NCBI RefSeq assembly: GCF_036788415.1
Contig: NZ_DAIQNN010000010.1
Span: 7,749 to 71,748 of the forward strand
Reading direction: 5' to 3'
Origin: Rubrimonas sp036788415
GTDB lineage: Bacteria; Pseudomonadota; Alphaproteobacteria; Rhodobacterales; Rhodobacteraceae
Length of the DNA: 64,000 bases
Part shown: positions 44,213 through 53,124 of the stretch, piece by piece
Layout: every line of letters starts with the position of its first letter
Position numbering within the stretch: position 1 is the stretch's first letter
Notes under the pieces: generated by a model
What the model saw: the letters and a program-made list of their open reading frames with translations, nothing else
Told to the model about the DNA's origin: nothing
The model's database searches: none
Position numbers and translations under genes: made by a program

Positions 44213-45382
44213 TCAGCCGCGCAGCGCGCCGAGCGCCGAGCGCGCCGCGCGCAGCGCCGGATCGGGGCCGCCGGCGCCCACCGCCGCCATCGCCTCGACG
44301 CAGGCCGCGAGCTGGCGCGCGCGCGCCGGGCCGGGGTCCATCAGGGCGTCGAGAGCGTCGGCGACCGCCTCGGGGCGGAAGCGCTCCTGCAGGAATTCGG
44401 GGATCGCGTCGCGCCCGGCGAGCAGATTCACCAGATTGGCCGTCTTCACCTTGATCAGATGGCGCACGATCAGCGCGGTGAGCGGGTTGATGCGATAGGC
44501 CGAGACCATCGGCGCGCCCATCGCCGCAAGCTCGAGCGTCACCGTGCCGGAGGCCGCCAGCGCCGCATCCGCCGCGGCGAAGGCGGCCCATTTCCGCGCG
44601 CCCGCCTCCTGCGCGTCGAACAGGATCGGCGCGGGGCGCCAGTCGGCGGTCAGCGCCCGCGCCGCCTGCGCCGCCGCGCCGAATGTGGGCAGGAGCACGC
44701 GCAGCCCGGGCCGGCGCGCCGCCAGCGCCGCGACGGCGGCGCCGAAGGGGGCCGCGTGGCGGCGGACTTCGCCGACGCGGCTGCCTGGCAGGGCCAGCAG
44801 CAGCGGCGCCTCGGGCGCGACGCCGAGTTCGGCCCGCAGCGCCGAGATCTCCTCGGGCGCAGGTCTGGACAGCGCCGCCACCGGATGGCCCACGAAGTCG
44901 CAGCTCATGCCGTGCGGCGTGAACCAGGGCGGCTCGAAGGGCAGGAGGGCCATCAGGTGATCGACATGCGCCGCCATCTTCCGCGCGCGCCCGGGCCGCC
45001 AAGCCCAGACTGAGGGCGCGACATAGTGGATGGTGCGAACGCCCGGATCGGCCGCGCGGACCTTGCGCGCCACGCGCAACCCGAAGGAGGGGCTGTCGAT
45101 GGTGATCAGCGCGTCCGGGCGCGCCGCGACGCAGGCCGCGGCGGTCTGCGCGATCCGCCGCAAGAGGCGCGGCAGGCGCGGCAGAACCTCGACGAGCCCC
45201 ATCACCGCGAGGTCGTCCTGCGCGAACAGGCTGCGCAGGCCCTCCGCCTCCATCAGCGGTCCGCCGACGCCCGCGAACCGGACCTCGCCGCCGGTCTCGG
45301 CGACCAGCGCGCGCATCAGCGCCGCGCCGAGCGCGTCGCCTGAAGGTTCGCCCGCGACGAGGAACAGCAGCGGCGCCGTCAC
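44213..45382 (-). CDS. lpxB: Lipid-A-disaccharide synthase LpxB
   Basis: Glycosyltransferase family 19, 389 residues; joins UDP-diacylglucosamine and lipid X to the tetraacyl disaccharide of lipid A. Characteristic pieces are FLVAGEPSGDALGAALMRAL, FAGVGGPLMEAEGL, YVAPSVWAWRPGRARK, HVDHLMALLPFEP and LALPGSRVGEV. The start is GTG at 45382, overlapping the lpxI stop (GTGA). It ends the lpx cluster. Confidence 0.96.
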   Translation of the reverse strand: MTAPLLFLVAGEPSGDALGAALMRALVAETGGEVRFAGVGGPLMEAEGLRSLFAQDDLAVMGLVEVLPRLPRLLRRIAQTAAACVAARPDALITIDSPSFGLRVARKVRAADPGVRTIHYVAPSVWAWRPGRARKMAAHVDHLMALLPFEPPWFTPHGMSCDFVGHPVAALSRPAPEEISALRAELGVAPEAPLLLALPGSRVGEVRRHAAPFGAAVAALAARRPGLRVLLPTFGAAAQAARALTADWRPAPILFDAQEAGARKWAAFAAADAALAASGTVTLELAAMGAPMVSAYRINPLTALIVRHLIKVKTANLVNLLAGRDAIPEFLQERFRPEAVADALDALMDPGPARARQLAACVEAMAAVGAGGPDPALRAARSALGALRG

Positions 45383-46242
45383 GCGCCCGCATCCGCCGCC
45401 GGCGGCGTCCAGCCATGCAGGAACAGCCCGAGCCGGTCCGCCTCGGCGCGCGTCTCCTCGAGGCCCAGCACCAGCACGCCGCCCGCTTGCGCCGCCACGC
45501 CCGCGAGCCCCGCGGCGGCGGCGGCGCGCAGCGTGTCCGGGCCGATGGCCGGCAGGTCCACGCGCCAGTCCTGCCCGGGTTTCGGCGCCTTGTAGAGGAC
45601 GCCGGACGGCGCCCCCCCTCCGGCGCGCAGACGTTCAGGTCGGCGGGCGACGAAGTCGAGCAGCGCGTCGGTCCCCTGCAGGGTCTCCAGTCCGACGCAC
45701 AGGCCCCGGTCCACCACCGCCGCCTGTCCGACATCCGCGGCCCCGATCAGCGCGACGAGTTCTGCGGCGCGCGCGATGTCGGCGCGGTCGGCCGCGGAAG
45801 GCGCGCGCGCGGCCATGTCCCCGGCGGGCGCGAGCAGCCCGCCCAGCAGCGCATGCGCGCCCACCATCTCGAACCCCTCCGCTTCGACGACGCGGGTCAG
45901 CCCCGCCAGCAGCGCGTCGTCGCCCTTGCCCAGCAGCGGCAGCACAGTCGCCGCCAGCCGCGCCGCCGTGCGGTCGAAGCGCAGCGGGTTGAGGCGGGGC
46001 CGGGTCATACCGCCCGCGAACACGACGCGCGAGGCGCCCATCTCCCGCAGCGCGCGGAACATCGCGCCGATCTTCTCGAACCGGGTCACGAGATGGGGAT
46101 GTGCGTCGAGCCAGTCAGGCGCGGCGCCCTCGAACCCGACCACCAGATAGGGCGCGCCGTCCTTGGCGAGCGCCTCCGCGATCAGGCGCGGCAAGACGCC
46201 GGCCCCGGCGATCAGCCCGACGCCGCCCGCCCCCGACGCCAT
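45379..46242 (-). CDS. lpxI: UDP-2,3-diacylglucosamine pyrophosphatase LpxI
   Basis: 287 residues, DUF1009 family. LpxI hydrolyses UDP-2,3-diacylglucosamine to lipid X and UMP and replaces LpxH in many alphaproteobacteria. Family motifs are GLIAGAGVLPRLIAEAL at the N-terminus, AADVGQAAVVDRGLCVG and, near residue 215, APKPGQDWRVDLPAIGPDTL. ATG 46242 lies one base after the lpxA stop; the upstream in-frame extension only re-reads lpxA. It sits between lpxA and lpxB, the usual context. Confidence 0.94.
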   Translation of the reverse strand: MASGAGGVGLIAGAGVLPRLIAEALAKDGAPYLVVGFEGAAPDWLDAHPHLVTRFEKIGAMFRALREMGASRVVFAGGMTRPRLNPLRFDRTAARLAATVLPLLGKGDDALLAGLTRVVEAEGFEMVGAHALLGGLLAPAGDMAARAPSAADRADIARAAELVALIGAADVGQAAVVDRGLCVGLETLQGTDALLDFVARRPERLRAGGGAPSGVLYKAPKPGQDWRVDLPAIGPDTLRAAAAAGLAGVAAQAGGVLVLGLEETRAEADRLGLFLHGWTPPAADAGA

Positions 46243-46243
46243 C

Positions 46244-47032
46244 TCAGTCGCGGGCGGGCGTGCAGAAGGCGCGCGCGGAATGTTCGGCGATGAAGGCGGC
46301 GATCTCGCGCGCGCGCGGCGCGTCGGCATATGCCTCCAGAGCGACTGCCGCGCGTTCGGCCAGCGCCCCTTCGCCCTCGAAGATGTCGCGATACGCTGCG
46401 CGGATCGCATGGATTTCGGAATGGGCCACGCCGCGCCGCTTCAGCCCGACGATGTTGAGCCCGGCGAGCCGCGCCCGGTCGCCGATCACCGAGCCGTAGG
46501 GGATCACGTCCTTCTCGACGCCTGTCATGCCGCCGACCATCGCGAAGCGGCCGATCCGCACTTTCTGATGCACGGCGCAGATGCCGCCCAGAACCGCCCC
46601 GTCGCCGACCTCGACATGGCCGCCGAGCGTCGCGTTGTTCGCCATGATCACGTCCGAGCCGACGCGGCAGTCATGCCCGACATGCACGCCGACCATCAGC
46701 AGGCAGCGGTCGCCGACCGAGGTGAGCCCGCCGCCGCCCTCGGTGCCCGGGTTCAGCGTCGCGCCCTCGCGGATCATGCAGTCGGCGCCGACGGTGAGCC
46801 GGGTCTTCTCGCCGCGGAACTTCAGGTCCTGCGGCTGGTGGCCGATCGAGGCGAACGGCCAGATCCGGGTGCGCGCGCCGATCTCCGTGTCGCCGGCGAC
46901 GGCGACATGGGAGTGCAGCACGACCCCCGCGCCGAGAACGACCTCCGGGCCGATCACGCAATAGGGGCCGATCTCGGCGGTGGGGTCGATGCGGGCCCCT
47001 TCGGCGACGATGGCGGTGGGGTGGACGCTCAT
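46244..47032 (-). CDS. lpxA: UDP-N-acetylglucosamine acyltransferase LpxA
   Basis: First enzyme of lipid A synthesis, 262 residues. Left-handed beta-helix of hexapeptide repeats (AIVAEGARIDPTAEIGPYCV, VGDRCLLMVGVHVGHDCRVG with the catalytic His) then a C-terminal helical part with LNIVGLKRRGV. It overlaps the fabZ stop by ATGA. Confidence 0.96.
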   Translation of the reverse strand: MSVHPTAIVAEGARIDPTAEIGPYCVIGPEVVLGAGVVLHSHVAVAGDTEIGARTRIWPFASIGHQPQDLKFRGEKTRLTVGADCMIREGATLNPGTEGGGGLTSVGDRCLLMVGVHVGHDCRVGSDVIMANNATLGGHVEVGDGAVLGGICAVHQKVRIGRFAMVGGMTGVEKDVIPYGSVIGDRARLAGLNIVGLKRRGVAHSEIHAIRAAYRDIFEGEGALAERAAVALEAYADAPRAREIAAFIAEHSARAFCTPARD

Positions 47033-47520
47033 TCCTGCGGCCTCACCCGGCGGCGGTCGCCGGGCGGAATGATCATCGCCGAATACTCGGCTTCCGCGGC
47101 GACGTCGTCTCCGACTTTCGCCTGCCCCTCGAACTTCCAGATCTTGCCGCGCCCGCGCACGATGCGGACATGGAATTCCAGCCGGTCGCCGGGCGTCACG
47201 AGACGGCGGAAGCGCGCCCGGTCGATCGTCATGAAATAGACGGTGAGGTCCTGGTCCTCCATGCCGAGCGTGTCGACCACGAGGATGCCGGCCGTCTGCG
47301 CCAGCGCCTCGACGATCAGCACGCCGGGCATGATCGGCTCGCCGGGGAAATGGCCTGCGAAATGCGGGGCCTCGGCGCGGACGTCGAGCACGCCGACGGC
47401 GCTCTCGCCCTTGCGGATGTCGCGCACCTCGTCGATCAGCAGCATCGGGTCGCGATGCGGGATCATCCGCTTGATGCGCGCCAGATCCGCATGCCCCGCC
47501 TGTGTCGTCGCCGCCTCCAC
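47029..47520 (-). CDS. fabZ: 3-hydroxyacyl-ACP dehydratase FabZ
   Basis: Hot-dog fold dehydratase of fatty-acid elongation, 163 residues. The motif IPHRDPMLLIDEV and the catalytic segment HFAGHFPGEPIMPGVLIVEA (His in HFPG, Glu in VEA) are intact. The start is GTG at 47520 with GGGAGAGAGG upstream. Paired with lpxA so that saturated/unsaturated versus hydroxyacyl flux is balanced. A 100-base gap with no gene separates it from skp; it holds a small GACCG/CGGTC hairpin (47581-47596). Confidence 0.95.
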   Translation of the reverse strand: MEAATTQAGHADLARIKRMIPHRDPMLLIDEVRDIRKGESAVGVLDVRAEAPHFAGHFPGEPIMPGVLIVEALAQTAGILVVDTLGMEDQDLTVYFMTIDRARFRRLVTPGDRLEFHVRIVRGRGKIWKFEGQAKVGDDVAAEAEYSAMIIPPGDRRRVRPQE

Positions 47521-47620
47521 CGCCTCTCTCCCGCAAATCCCGCCGCGCGGCCCCCGCGCCGCGTCAGGCCATCAAGCAAAGACCGCCCGCCCGGTCAAGG
47601 CGCTCAGACATTTGCAGCGG

Positions 47621-48262
47621 TCATGGAGCGCCGCCCCCGGGCGCTGCCGCCGCCTCCGGCGGCGGCAGCAGCTCGAGCGCGCGCTGCGCCGGATGCGCCG
47701 CGTCGAGCCGGTCGACGAGCGCCTCCGTCGCGTCGCGTTCGGGGGAAGCGGCCAGCACGCGCCGCGCGTCGAGCGCCACATCCGCGTCGAGCTCGGCCAT
47801 CACCGCCTGAAGTTCCGGCAGAGCGAGCCCGCGCAGCGCCTCCCGTGCGGCGCTGAAGCGCGACTGCAGCGAGGCCGAGATCTCCTGCGCGCTCCGCCGG
47901 GCGCGCCGGACTCGCTGGTCGAAATCGCGCACCCGCTCGTCGAAATCGGCGCGGGGCAGGGTGTCCTTCAGGGCGGTCAGCTCGGCTTCCTCGGCTTCGA
48001 GCGCCGCCTTGAGCGCGTCGAGCGTCGCGCGCGCCTCTCGCCGCTCGTTGCGCTCCAGCGCGTCGAGCGCCCGGCCCGCCTGCGACTGCGCGAGCGCGGC
48101 CTCCCAGTCCACCACGATGAGGCGCATCGCTGCGGGAGCGTCCGCGAGCGGCTGCGCCGGGCCCGAGCCCGGCGAAGCCGCAGCGAGCGCGAGCGCGAGC
48201 GCTGCGGCTGTGCGGCGTGGACCCTTAGAAGCGCGTCCCGACCGTGAAGCGGAAGAACTCAT
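47621..48262 (-). CDS. skp: Periplasmic chaperone Skp/OmpH-like
   Basis: 213 residues. A signal peptide (RRTAAALALALAAASPGSGP) is followed by the OmpH pattern: a short beta part (AAMRLIVVDWEAAL) and a long coiled-coil from about residue 60 to 155 (RALDALERNERREARATLDA onward) that forms the tentacles which hold unfolded outer-membrane proteins. The ATG at 48262 lies inside the 3' end of bamA (38-nt overlap) with GAGGAGGG upstream. The position beside bamA fits its job of delivering clients to BamA. Confidence 0.85.
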   Translation of the reverse strand: MSSSASRSGRASKGPRRTAAALALALAAASPGSGPAQPLADAPAAMRLIVVDWEAALAQSQAGRALDALERNERREARATLDALKAALEAEEAELTALKDTLPRADFDERVRDFDQRVRRARRSAQEISASLQSRFSAAREALRGLALPELQAVMAELDADVALDARRVLAASPERDATEALVDRLDAAHPAQRALELLPPPEAAAAPGGGAP

Positions 48263-50528
48263 CCTTGTCGCCCTCCTCGTCCACGACCGGGTAGGCGAAG
48301 TTGAGACGGAGCGGCCCGAAGCCGGTCTCCCAGAAGAGGCTCGCCCCGACCGTCGCGCGCAGTTTGGGGTCGTCGTCGACCGTCGTCCCGCCGACGGTCG
48401 TGCTGTCGAGGCCCCAGATCGTGCCGACGTCGCTGAACACGCCGCCATAGATGCCGAATTCCTCCGGCAGGCCGAGCGGGAACGAGACTTCCGCCCGCGC
48501 GACGGCGAAGTTGTTGCCGCCGAGCGCGTCATCGGTGGTCTGGTCGCGCGGGCCGATGCCGTCGCGCTCGAAGCCGCGGAACTGGTCGCCGCCCAGGAAG
48601 AACCGGTCGGTGATGCGCAGATCGTCGCCGAAGGTGGTGATGTTGCCGGCTTCTACTTCGACCGAGGCGATCACGTCCTCGTCGAAGAAGGAGGTGAAGG
48701 CGCGCGCAAGAGCCGTGGTGCGGACATATTGCGCATCTCCGCCGACGCCCGCGAAATCTTGGCCGAAGCGCAGCAGATAGCCCTGCGTGGGCTCGAGCGG
48801 GTCGTTGCGGCGGTCGTAGCTGTAGGTGTAGCCGAGCGAGGACGTCAGCGCGTTGCCCTCGTCGACCTTGATGAACTCCGACGCGTCGTCGCGGACGTCG
48901 CGGATTTCGTCGTCGCTGATGCGGTAGCGCAGCTCGAGCCGCCCGAATTCCGACGTCGGGAAGGACACCGAAGGCTCGAAACCGACATTGGTCTCCTCGA
49001 AGGAGCTCTCGTCGCTTCGGTCGTCCTGACGAACGTAGAATGTGAAGCCGGTGTTGAGGTCGCGGTCGAGGAAAGCCGGCTCGCGGAAGGTCAGGTCGAC
49101 CAGCTGGCGGTCGCCGGAGATGACCGCGCGCGCCCGGACGAACTGGCCGCGTCCCAGAAAGTTGCGCTCGGTCACCGACACTTCGCCGACGACGCCGTCC
49201 GAGGAGGAGAAGCCCGCGCCGAAGCTGATCGAGCCGGTCGAGCGTTCCTCCACCTTGACGCGGATGGTGCTGCGGTCGTCGGTGGCGCCGGGCTCGGTGG
49301 TCACCTCGACCTGCGAGAAGAAGCCGAGCGCGCGGATGCGGCGGCGGGCCTCGTCGAGCTCGCGGCTGTTGAAGGCGTCGCCTTCAGCGATGCGGAACTG
49401 CCGCCGGATCACGCGGTCGAGCGTGCGGGTGTTGCCCTCGATCTCGATGCGCTCGACATAGACGCGCTCGCCCTCGATCAACTCGTAGACGACGCCGATG
49501 GTGAGTCCTTCGGGGTCGCGGATCGCGCGGGGGATCACACGGGTGAAGGCGAAGCCTTGCTGACCCGCGAGAAACACCATGCGGTCGATGTTCCGCTCGA
49601 CGACGGACGCGTCGTAAGTGTCGCCGGGCTCGCCGTCGATCAGCGCCTCGAAGGCCGCCGGGTCGAGCGCGGGGTTGGTCGTGGAGACGCTCTGTTCGCC
49701 GAAGGCGTAGACCGGGCCTTCCTCGATGGTGAAGGTGATGAAGAAGCCGTCGCGCTTGGGCGACAGCTCGGCCACCGCCGAAAGAACCGTGAAATCGGCG
49801 TGCCCGCGCGAGAGGTAGAAGTCGCGCAGCAGCTCCTTGTCGAATTCGAGCCGCGCGGGGTCGTAGATGTCGGAGCTGATCAGCGCGCTGAAGATGCCCG
49901 ATTCGGAGGTCTCGATCACCCGGCGCAGGCGGTAGTCCGAGAACACCTCGTTGCCGACGAAGGCGATCGAGTTCACGCCGGTCACCGGGCTTTCGTCGAT
50001 CTCGAACACCAGATCGACGCGGTTGTCGGGCAACGCGATGATCACCGGCTCGACGGTCGTGCCGTAGCGGCCGAGCTGGCGGTAGATCGAGGAGATCACC
50101 TGCGCGTCGGCCTCGGCCCGCGAGCGGGTGAACGGGCGGCGGGGGCGCGAGGTGATCGCCGCCAGCAGCTGCTCGTTCGAGATCTGGCCATTGCCCTCGA
50201 AGGCGATGCGGTTGATCGAGGGGTTCTCCTCGACCCGCACGACCAACTGCCCGCCATCGACCGTGATGTCGGCGTCGCTGAACAGACCCGTGTCGAACAG
50301 CCTGCGCACCGAGGCGTTGAGCGCCTGCGCCGTCACCGGTTCGCCGGGTTCGAGCGCGAGATAGGAGATCACGGTCGCCGTCTCGATGCGCCGGTTCCCG
50401 ATGACGACGATGTCGCCGCGCGCCCCGGCTCCCGCCGTCCCGACGCCCTGGGCCGAACTCGGGGCCGGCGCCGCGAGCGACGCGAGGATCAGGCAGGCCG
50501 TCAGAAGGCGGGCGAGGGCGTGGGTCAT
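48225..50528 (-). CDS. bamA: Outer membrane protein assembly factor BamA
   Basis: Core of the BAM complex, 767 residues. A signal peptide (LLTACLILASLAAPAPSSAQ) is followed by five POTRA domains (from IVVIGNRRIETATVISYLAL to about residue 420) and a C-terminal 16-strand barrel containing the loop 6 region (RFFLGGDQFRGFERDGIGPR with the conserved RGF) and ending in FTVGTRF with the terminal aromatic needed for recognition. It lies 32 nt after rseP; its 3' end overlaps skp. Confidence 0.97.
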   Translation of the reverse strand: MTHALARLLTACLILASLAAPAPSSAQGVGTAGAGARGDIVVIGNRRIETATVISYLALEPGEPVTAQALNASVRRLFDTGLFSDADITVDGGQLVVRVEENPSINRIAFEGNGQISNEQLLAAITSRPRRPFTRSRAEADAQVISSIYRQLGRYGTTVEPVIIALPDNRVDLVFEIDESPVTGVNSIAFVGNEVFSDYRLRRVIETSESGIFSALISSDIYDPARLEFDKELLRDFYLSRGHADFTVLSAVAELSPKRDGFFITFTIEEGPVYAFGEQSVSTTNPALDPAAFEALIDGEPGDTYDASVVERNIDRMVFLAGQQGFAFTRVIPRAIRDPEGLTIGVVYELIEGERVYVERIEIEGNTRTLDRVIRRQFRIAEGDAFNSRELDEARRRIRALGFFSQVEVTTEPGATDDRSTIRVKVEERSTGSISFGAGFSSSDGVVGEVSVTERNFLGRGQFVRARAVISGDRQLVDLTFREPAFLDRDLNTGFTFYVRQDDRSDESSFEETNVGFEPSVSFPTSEFGRLELRYRISDDEIRDVRDDASEFIKVDEGNALTSSLGYTYSYDRRNDPLEPTQGYLLRFGQDFAGVGGDAQYVRTTALARAFTSFFDEDVIASVEVEAGNITTFGDDLRITDRFFLGGDQFRGFERDGIGPRDQTTDDALGGNNFAVARAEVSFPLGLPEEFGIYGGVFSDVGTIWGLDSTTVGGTTVDDDPKLRATVGASLFWETGFGPLRLNFAYPVVDEEGDKDEFFRFTVGTRF

Positions 50529-50560
50529 GCGATCCGGTCCGGCTCGGGCGCGCTGGGCGG

Positions 50561-51913
50561 TCAGAGGCGCGCGATGTCGTTGAAGGTTGCGAAGATCATC
50601 AGCGAGAGCACGAGCGCAAGGCCGATTCCGTTTCCGATCTCCATCCATCGCTCGCGCAGCGGCCGCCCGGTCGCCTTCTCGATGGCGTAAAACATCAGAT
50701 GGCCGCCGTCGAGTATCGGAATGGGGAAGAGGTTGATCAGCCCGATCGAGGTCGAGAGCACCGCCACCAGTCCGATGAAAACCACGATCCCCTGATCGGC
50801 GGCGTCGCCCGAGATCTGGGCGATGCGGATCGGGCCGCCCAGCACCTCGTCGGCGGGCTGGGCGCCGACGACCACGTCGCGGATGCCGGTCAGCGACAGA
50901 TCGACGATGGTCCAGGTGCGCTCGACGCCGACCGCCAGCGCGCTGAGCGGGCCGACCGACTCGATCAGCGGCTGGACCTCGGTCGCCGATTTCGTGATGC
51001 CGATCAGCGGGCGCGTCACGGTCTCGCCGGTCGCGGGGTCGGCGGCCTCGCGCAGCTGCGGCGTCAGCGAGACCGTCAGCGTCTCCTCGCCGCGCAGGGC
51101 CTCGACGGTGAGCGGCCGGCCTTCCGAAGCGGCGACGCGCGCCTGCAGATCGGCGAAGCCGCCGAGCTGCGCGCCGTCGATCGCCACGATCACGTCGCCG
51201 GCGCGCAGTCCGGCTTCCTCGGCCGCGCCGCCCGGGGTGAGGCCGTCGATGCGGGCGGGGGCGGCGAAGGTGAAGGCGACCTCGCGCTCGACGCCGTCGC
51301 GCAGCAAGACCGCGCGCGCCTCGCGCCCCTCGACGCCGCGGAGCGCTTCGAGAAGCCCGGCGAAATCCGCCACCGGCGCGCCGTCGATGGCGCGCACCTC
51401 GTCGCCGGGGGCGAAGGCGGCGGCGAAGGACGGGTCGGCGTCCTCGGCGATCGCGCCGATCACCGGGCGGGGCGAGGCGGCGCCCTGAACCATCGCCATG
51501 ACGGCGAAGATCGCGATGGACAGCAGGAAGTTGGCGAAAGGCCCCGCCGCGACGGTCGCCGCCCGGCGCTCGACGCTCGCCGTATGGAAGCTGTGCGCCC
51601 GCTTCTCCGCAGGCAGCGCCGCGATGGCGGCGTCGTCGCGCGCGGAGGAAGACGCGTCGGCGTCGCCGTAGAACTTGACGTAGCCGCCGAGCGGCAAGGC
51701 GGAGATCTTCCAGCGCGTGCCGCGGCTGTCGGTCCAGCCGATCAGCTCCTTGCCGAAGCCGACCGAGAACACGTCCGCCCCGATGCCGCACCAGCGCGCG
51801 ACGATGTAATGGCCGTATTCATGCACCGCCACGACGATGCCGAGCACGAGGATGAAGGGAATGGCCGCCGCCAGCGTCGGGCCGATCAGCGGGAGTTCCG
51901 CGAGAAAAGACAT
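50561..51913 (-). CDS. rseP: Site-2 protease RseP (RIP metalloprotease)
   Basis: Intramembrane zinc protease of 450 residues. The zinc motif HEYGH is in helix 1 (VVAVHEYGHYIVARWCGIGA), two PDZ domains occupy ~120-290, and the third ligand is in NLFPIPILDGGHLMF. It cleaves anti-sigma factors or signal-peptide remnants in the envelope stress response. The ATG at 51913 is preferred to the GTG at 51916 because AGGAGG is too close to the GTG. Confidence 0.96.
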   Translation of the reverse strand: MSFLAELPLIGPTLAAAIPFILVLGIVVAVHEYGHYIVARWCGIGADVFSVGFGKELIGWTDSRGTRWKISALPLGGYVKFYGDADASSSARDDAAIAALPAEKRAHSFHTASVERRAATVAAGPFANFLLSIAIFAVMAMVQGAASPRPVIGAIAEDADPSFAAAFAPGDEVRAIDGAPVADFAGLLEALRGVEGREARAVLLRDGVEREVAFTFAAPARIDGLTPGGAAEEAGLRAGDVIVAIDGAQLGGFADLQARVAASEGRPLTVEALRGEETLTVSLTPQLREAADPATGETVTRPLIGITKSATEVQPLIESVGPLSALAVGVERTWTIVDLSLTGIRDVVVGAQPADEVLGGPIRIAQISGDAADQGIVVFIGLVAVLSTSIGLINLFPIPILDGGHLMFYAIEKATGRPLRERWMEIGNGIGLALVLSLMIFATFNDIARL

Positions 51914-51958
51914 CACGCCTCCTGAGCGCTGCGGTCAGGCCGCCATCCGGCCGCCACT

Positions 51959-53116
51959 TCAAGCCGCTGCGGCGCAGATCGCCTTCGCCGCGCGGCGCGC
52001 CTGCGCGTCGAGTTCCAGCACGGCCTCGAGCGTCGCAGCCTCGTTATAGGGTGATAGCCGCTCCATCGCCCCCTCCACAATGCGCGCCATGTCGAGAAAA
52101 CCGATCTCGCCGGCGAGAAACGACTCGAGCGCCACTTCCTTGGCGCCGTTCAGAACGCAGCCCGCCGAGCCGCCCGCAACGAGCGCCTCGCGGGCGATCC
52201 GCAGCGCGGGGAAGCGGACCTCGTCGGGCGCGCGGAACTCCAGCGCGCCGAGCGCGGCGAAGTCGAGCCGCTGCAAGGGCAACGCCGCGCGGTCGGGCCA
52301 GCTCAGCGCATAGGCGATGGCGCCGCGCATGTCGGGGGGGCCGAGCTGGGCCAGCACGGCCCCGTCGGCGTAGCCCACCATCGAGTGGACGATGGATTGC
52401 GGATGGACGATCACTTCGATCTGGTGGGGCGCGGCGTCGAAAAGCCAGCGCGCCTCGATCATCTCCAGCGCCTTGTTGAACATGCTGGCGCTGTCGACCG
52501 AGATCTTGGCCCCCATGCTCCAGTTCGGATGCGCGACCGCCTCGCGGGGGGTGGCGGCCTCCATGCGTTCGAGCGGCCAGTCGCGGAACGGCCCGCCGGA
52601 AGCGGTGAGGATTATGCGCTCGGGCTTCGCCGTGCGTTCGAGCACCTGGAAGATCGCGCTGTGTTCGCTGTCCACGGGGATCAGCGTGGCGCCGCCCGCC
52701 GCGATCTCGCGCAGGAACAGCGCGCCGGCGGAGACGAGGCACTCCTTGTTGGCGAGCGCGACCGTGGCGCCGCGGCGGGCGGCCTCCAGCGTCGGCGCGA
52801 GGCCCGCGGCGCCGACGATGGCGGCCATCACCCAGTCGGCGGGGCGGGCGGCGGCCTCGCGCACGGCGTCGGCTCCGGCGGCGGCCTCGACGCCCGAGCC
52901 GGCCAGCGCCGCCTTGAGGTCGGCGTAGCGGGCGGGGTCGGCGGTGACGGCGAGGCGCGCGCCGAGGCGGCGGGCCTGCTCGGCCAGAAGGTCCACATTG
53001 CGCGCGCCGGTCAGCGCCTCGACGGCGAAGGCCTCGCGCCCGCCGAGCCGCTCCAGAACGTCGAGCGTCGAGACGCCGATCGAGCCGGTCGATCCCAGAA
53101 CCGTCACCGAGCGCAT
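51959..53116 (-). CDS. dxr: 1-deoxy-D-xylulose 5-phosphate reductoisomerase
   Basis: Second step of the MEP isoprenoid pathway, 385 residues. NADPH motif VTVLGSTGSIGVSTLDVL at the N-terminus, ALANKECLVSAG, and the metal/substrate parts VDSEHSAIFQVLE, TASGGPFRDW and KISVDSASMFNKALEMIEA. ATG 53116 with GAGGA five bases ahead is preferred to the in-frame ATG at 53131. It overlaps the end of cdsA only if the longer start is used. Confidence 0.97.
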   Translation of the reverse strand: MRSVTVLGSTGSIGVSTLDVLERLGGREAFAVEALTGARNVDLLAEQARRLGARLAVTADPARYADLKAALAGSGVEAAAGADAVREAAARPADWVMAAIVGAAGLAPTLEAARRGATVALANKECLVSAGALFLREIAAGGATLIPVDSEHSAIFQVLERTAKPERIILTASGGPFRDWPLERMEAATPREAVAHPNWSMGAKISVDSASMFNKALEMIEARWLFDAAPHQIEVIVHPQSIVHSMVGYADGAVLAQLGPPDMRGAIAYALSWPDRAALPLQRLDFAALGALEFRAPDEVRFPALRIAREALVAGGSAGCVLNGAKEVALESFLAGEIGFLDMARIVEGAMERLSPYNEAATLEAVLELDAQARRAAKAICAAAA

Positions 53117-53124
53117 CGCGTTCC

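Noticed and set aside
48263..48532. N-terminal extension of skp
   Set aside because: It reads bamA sequence in another frame; the signal peptide and ribosome-binding site place the start at 48262.
47961..50690. 909-codon plus-strand open frame opposite bamA and skp
   Set aside because: It mirrors bamA codons and has no family motif; bamA is clearly encoded on the minus strand.
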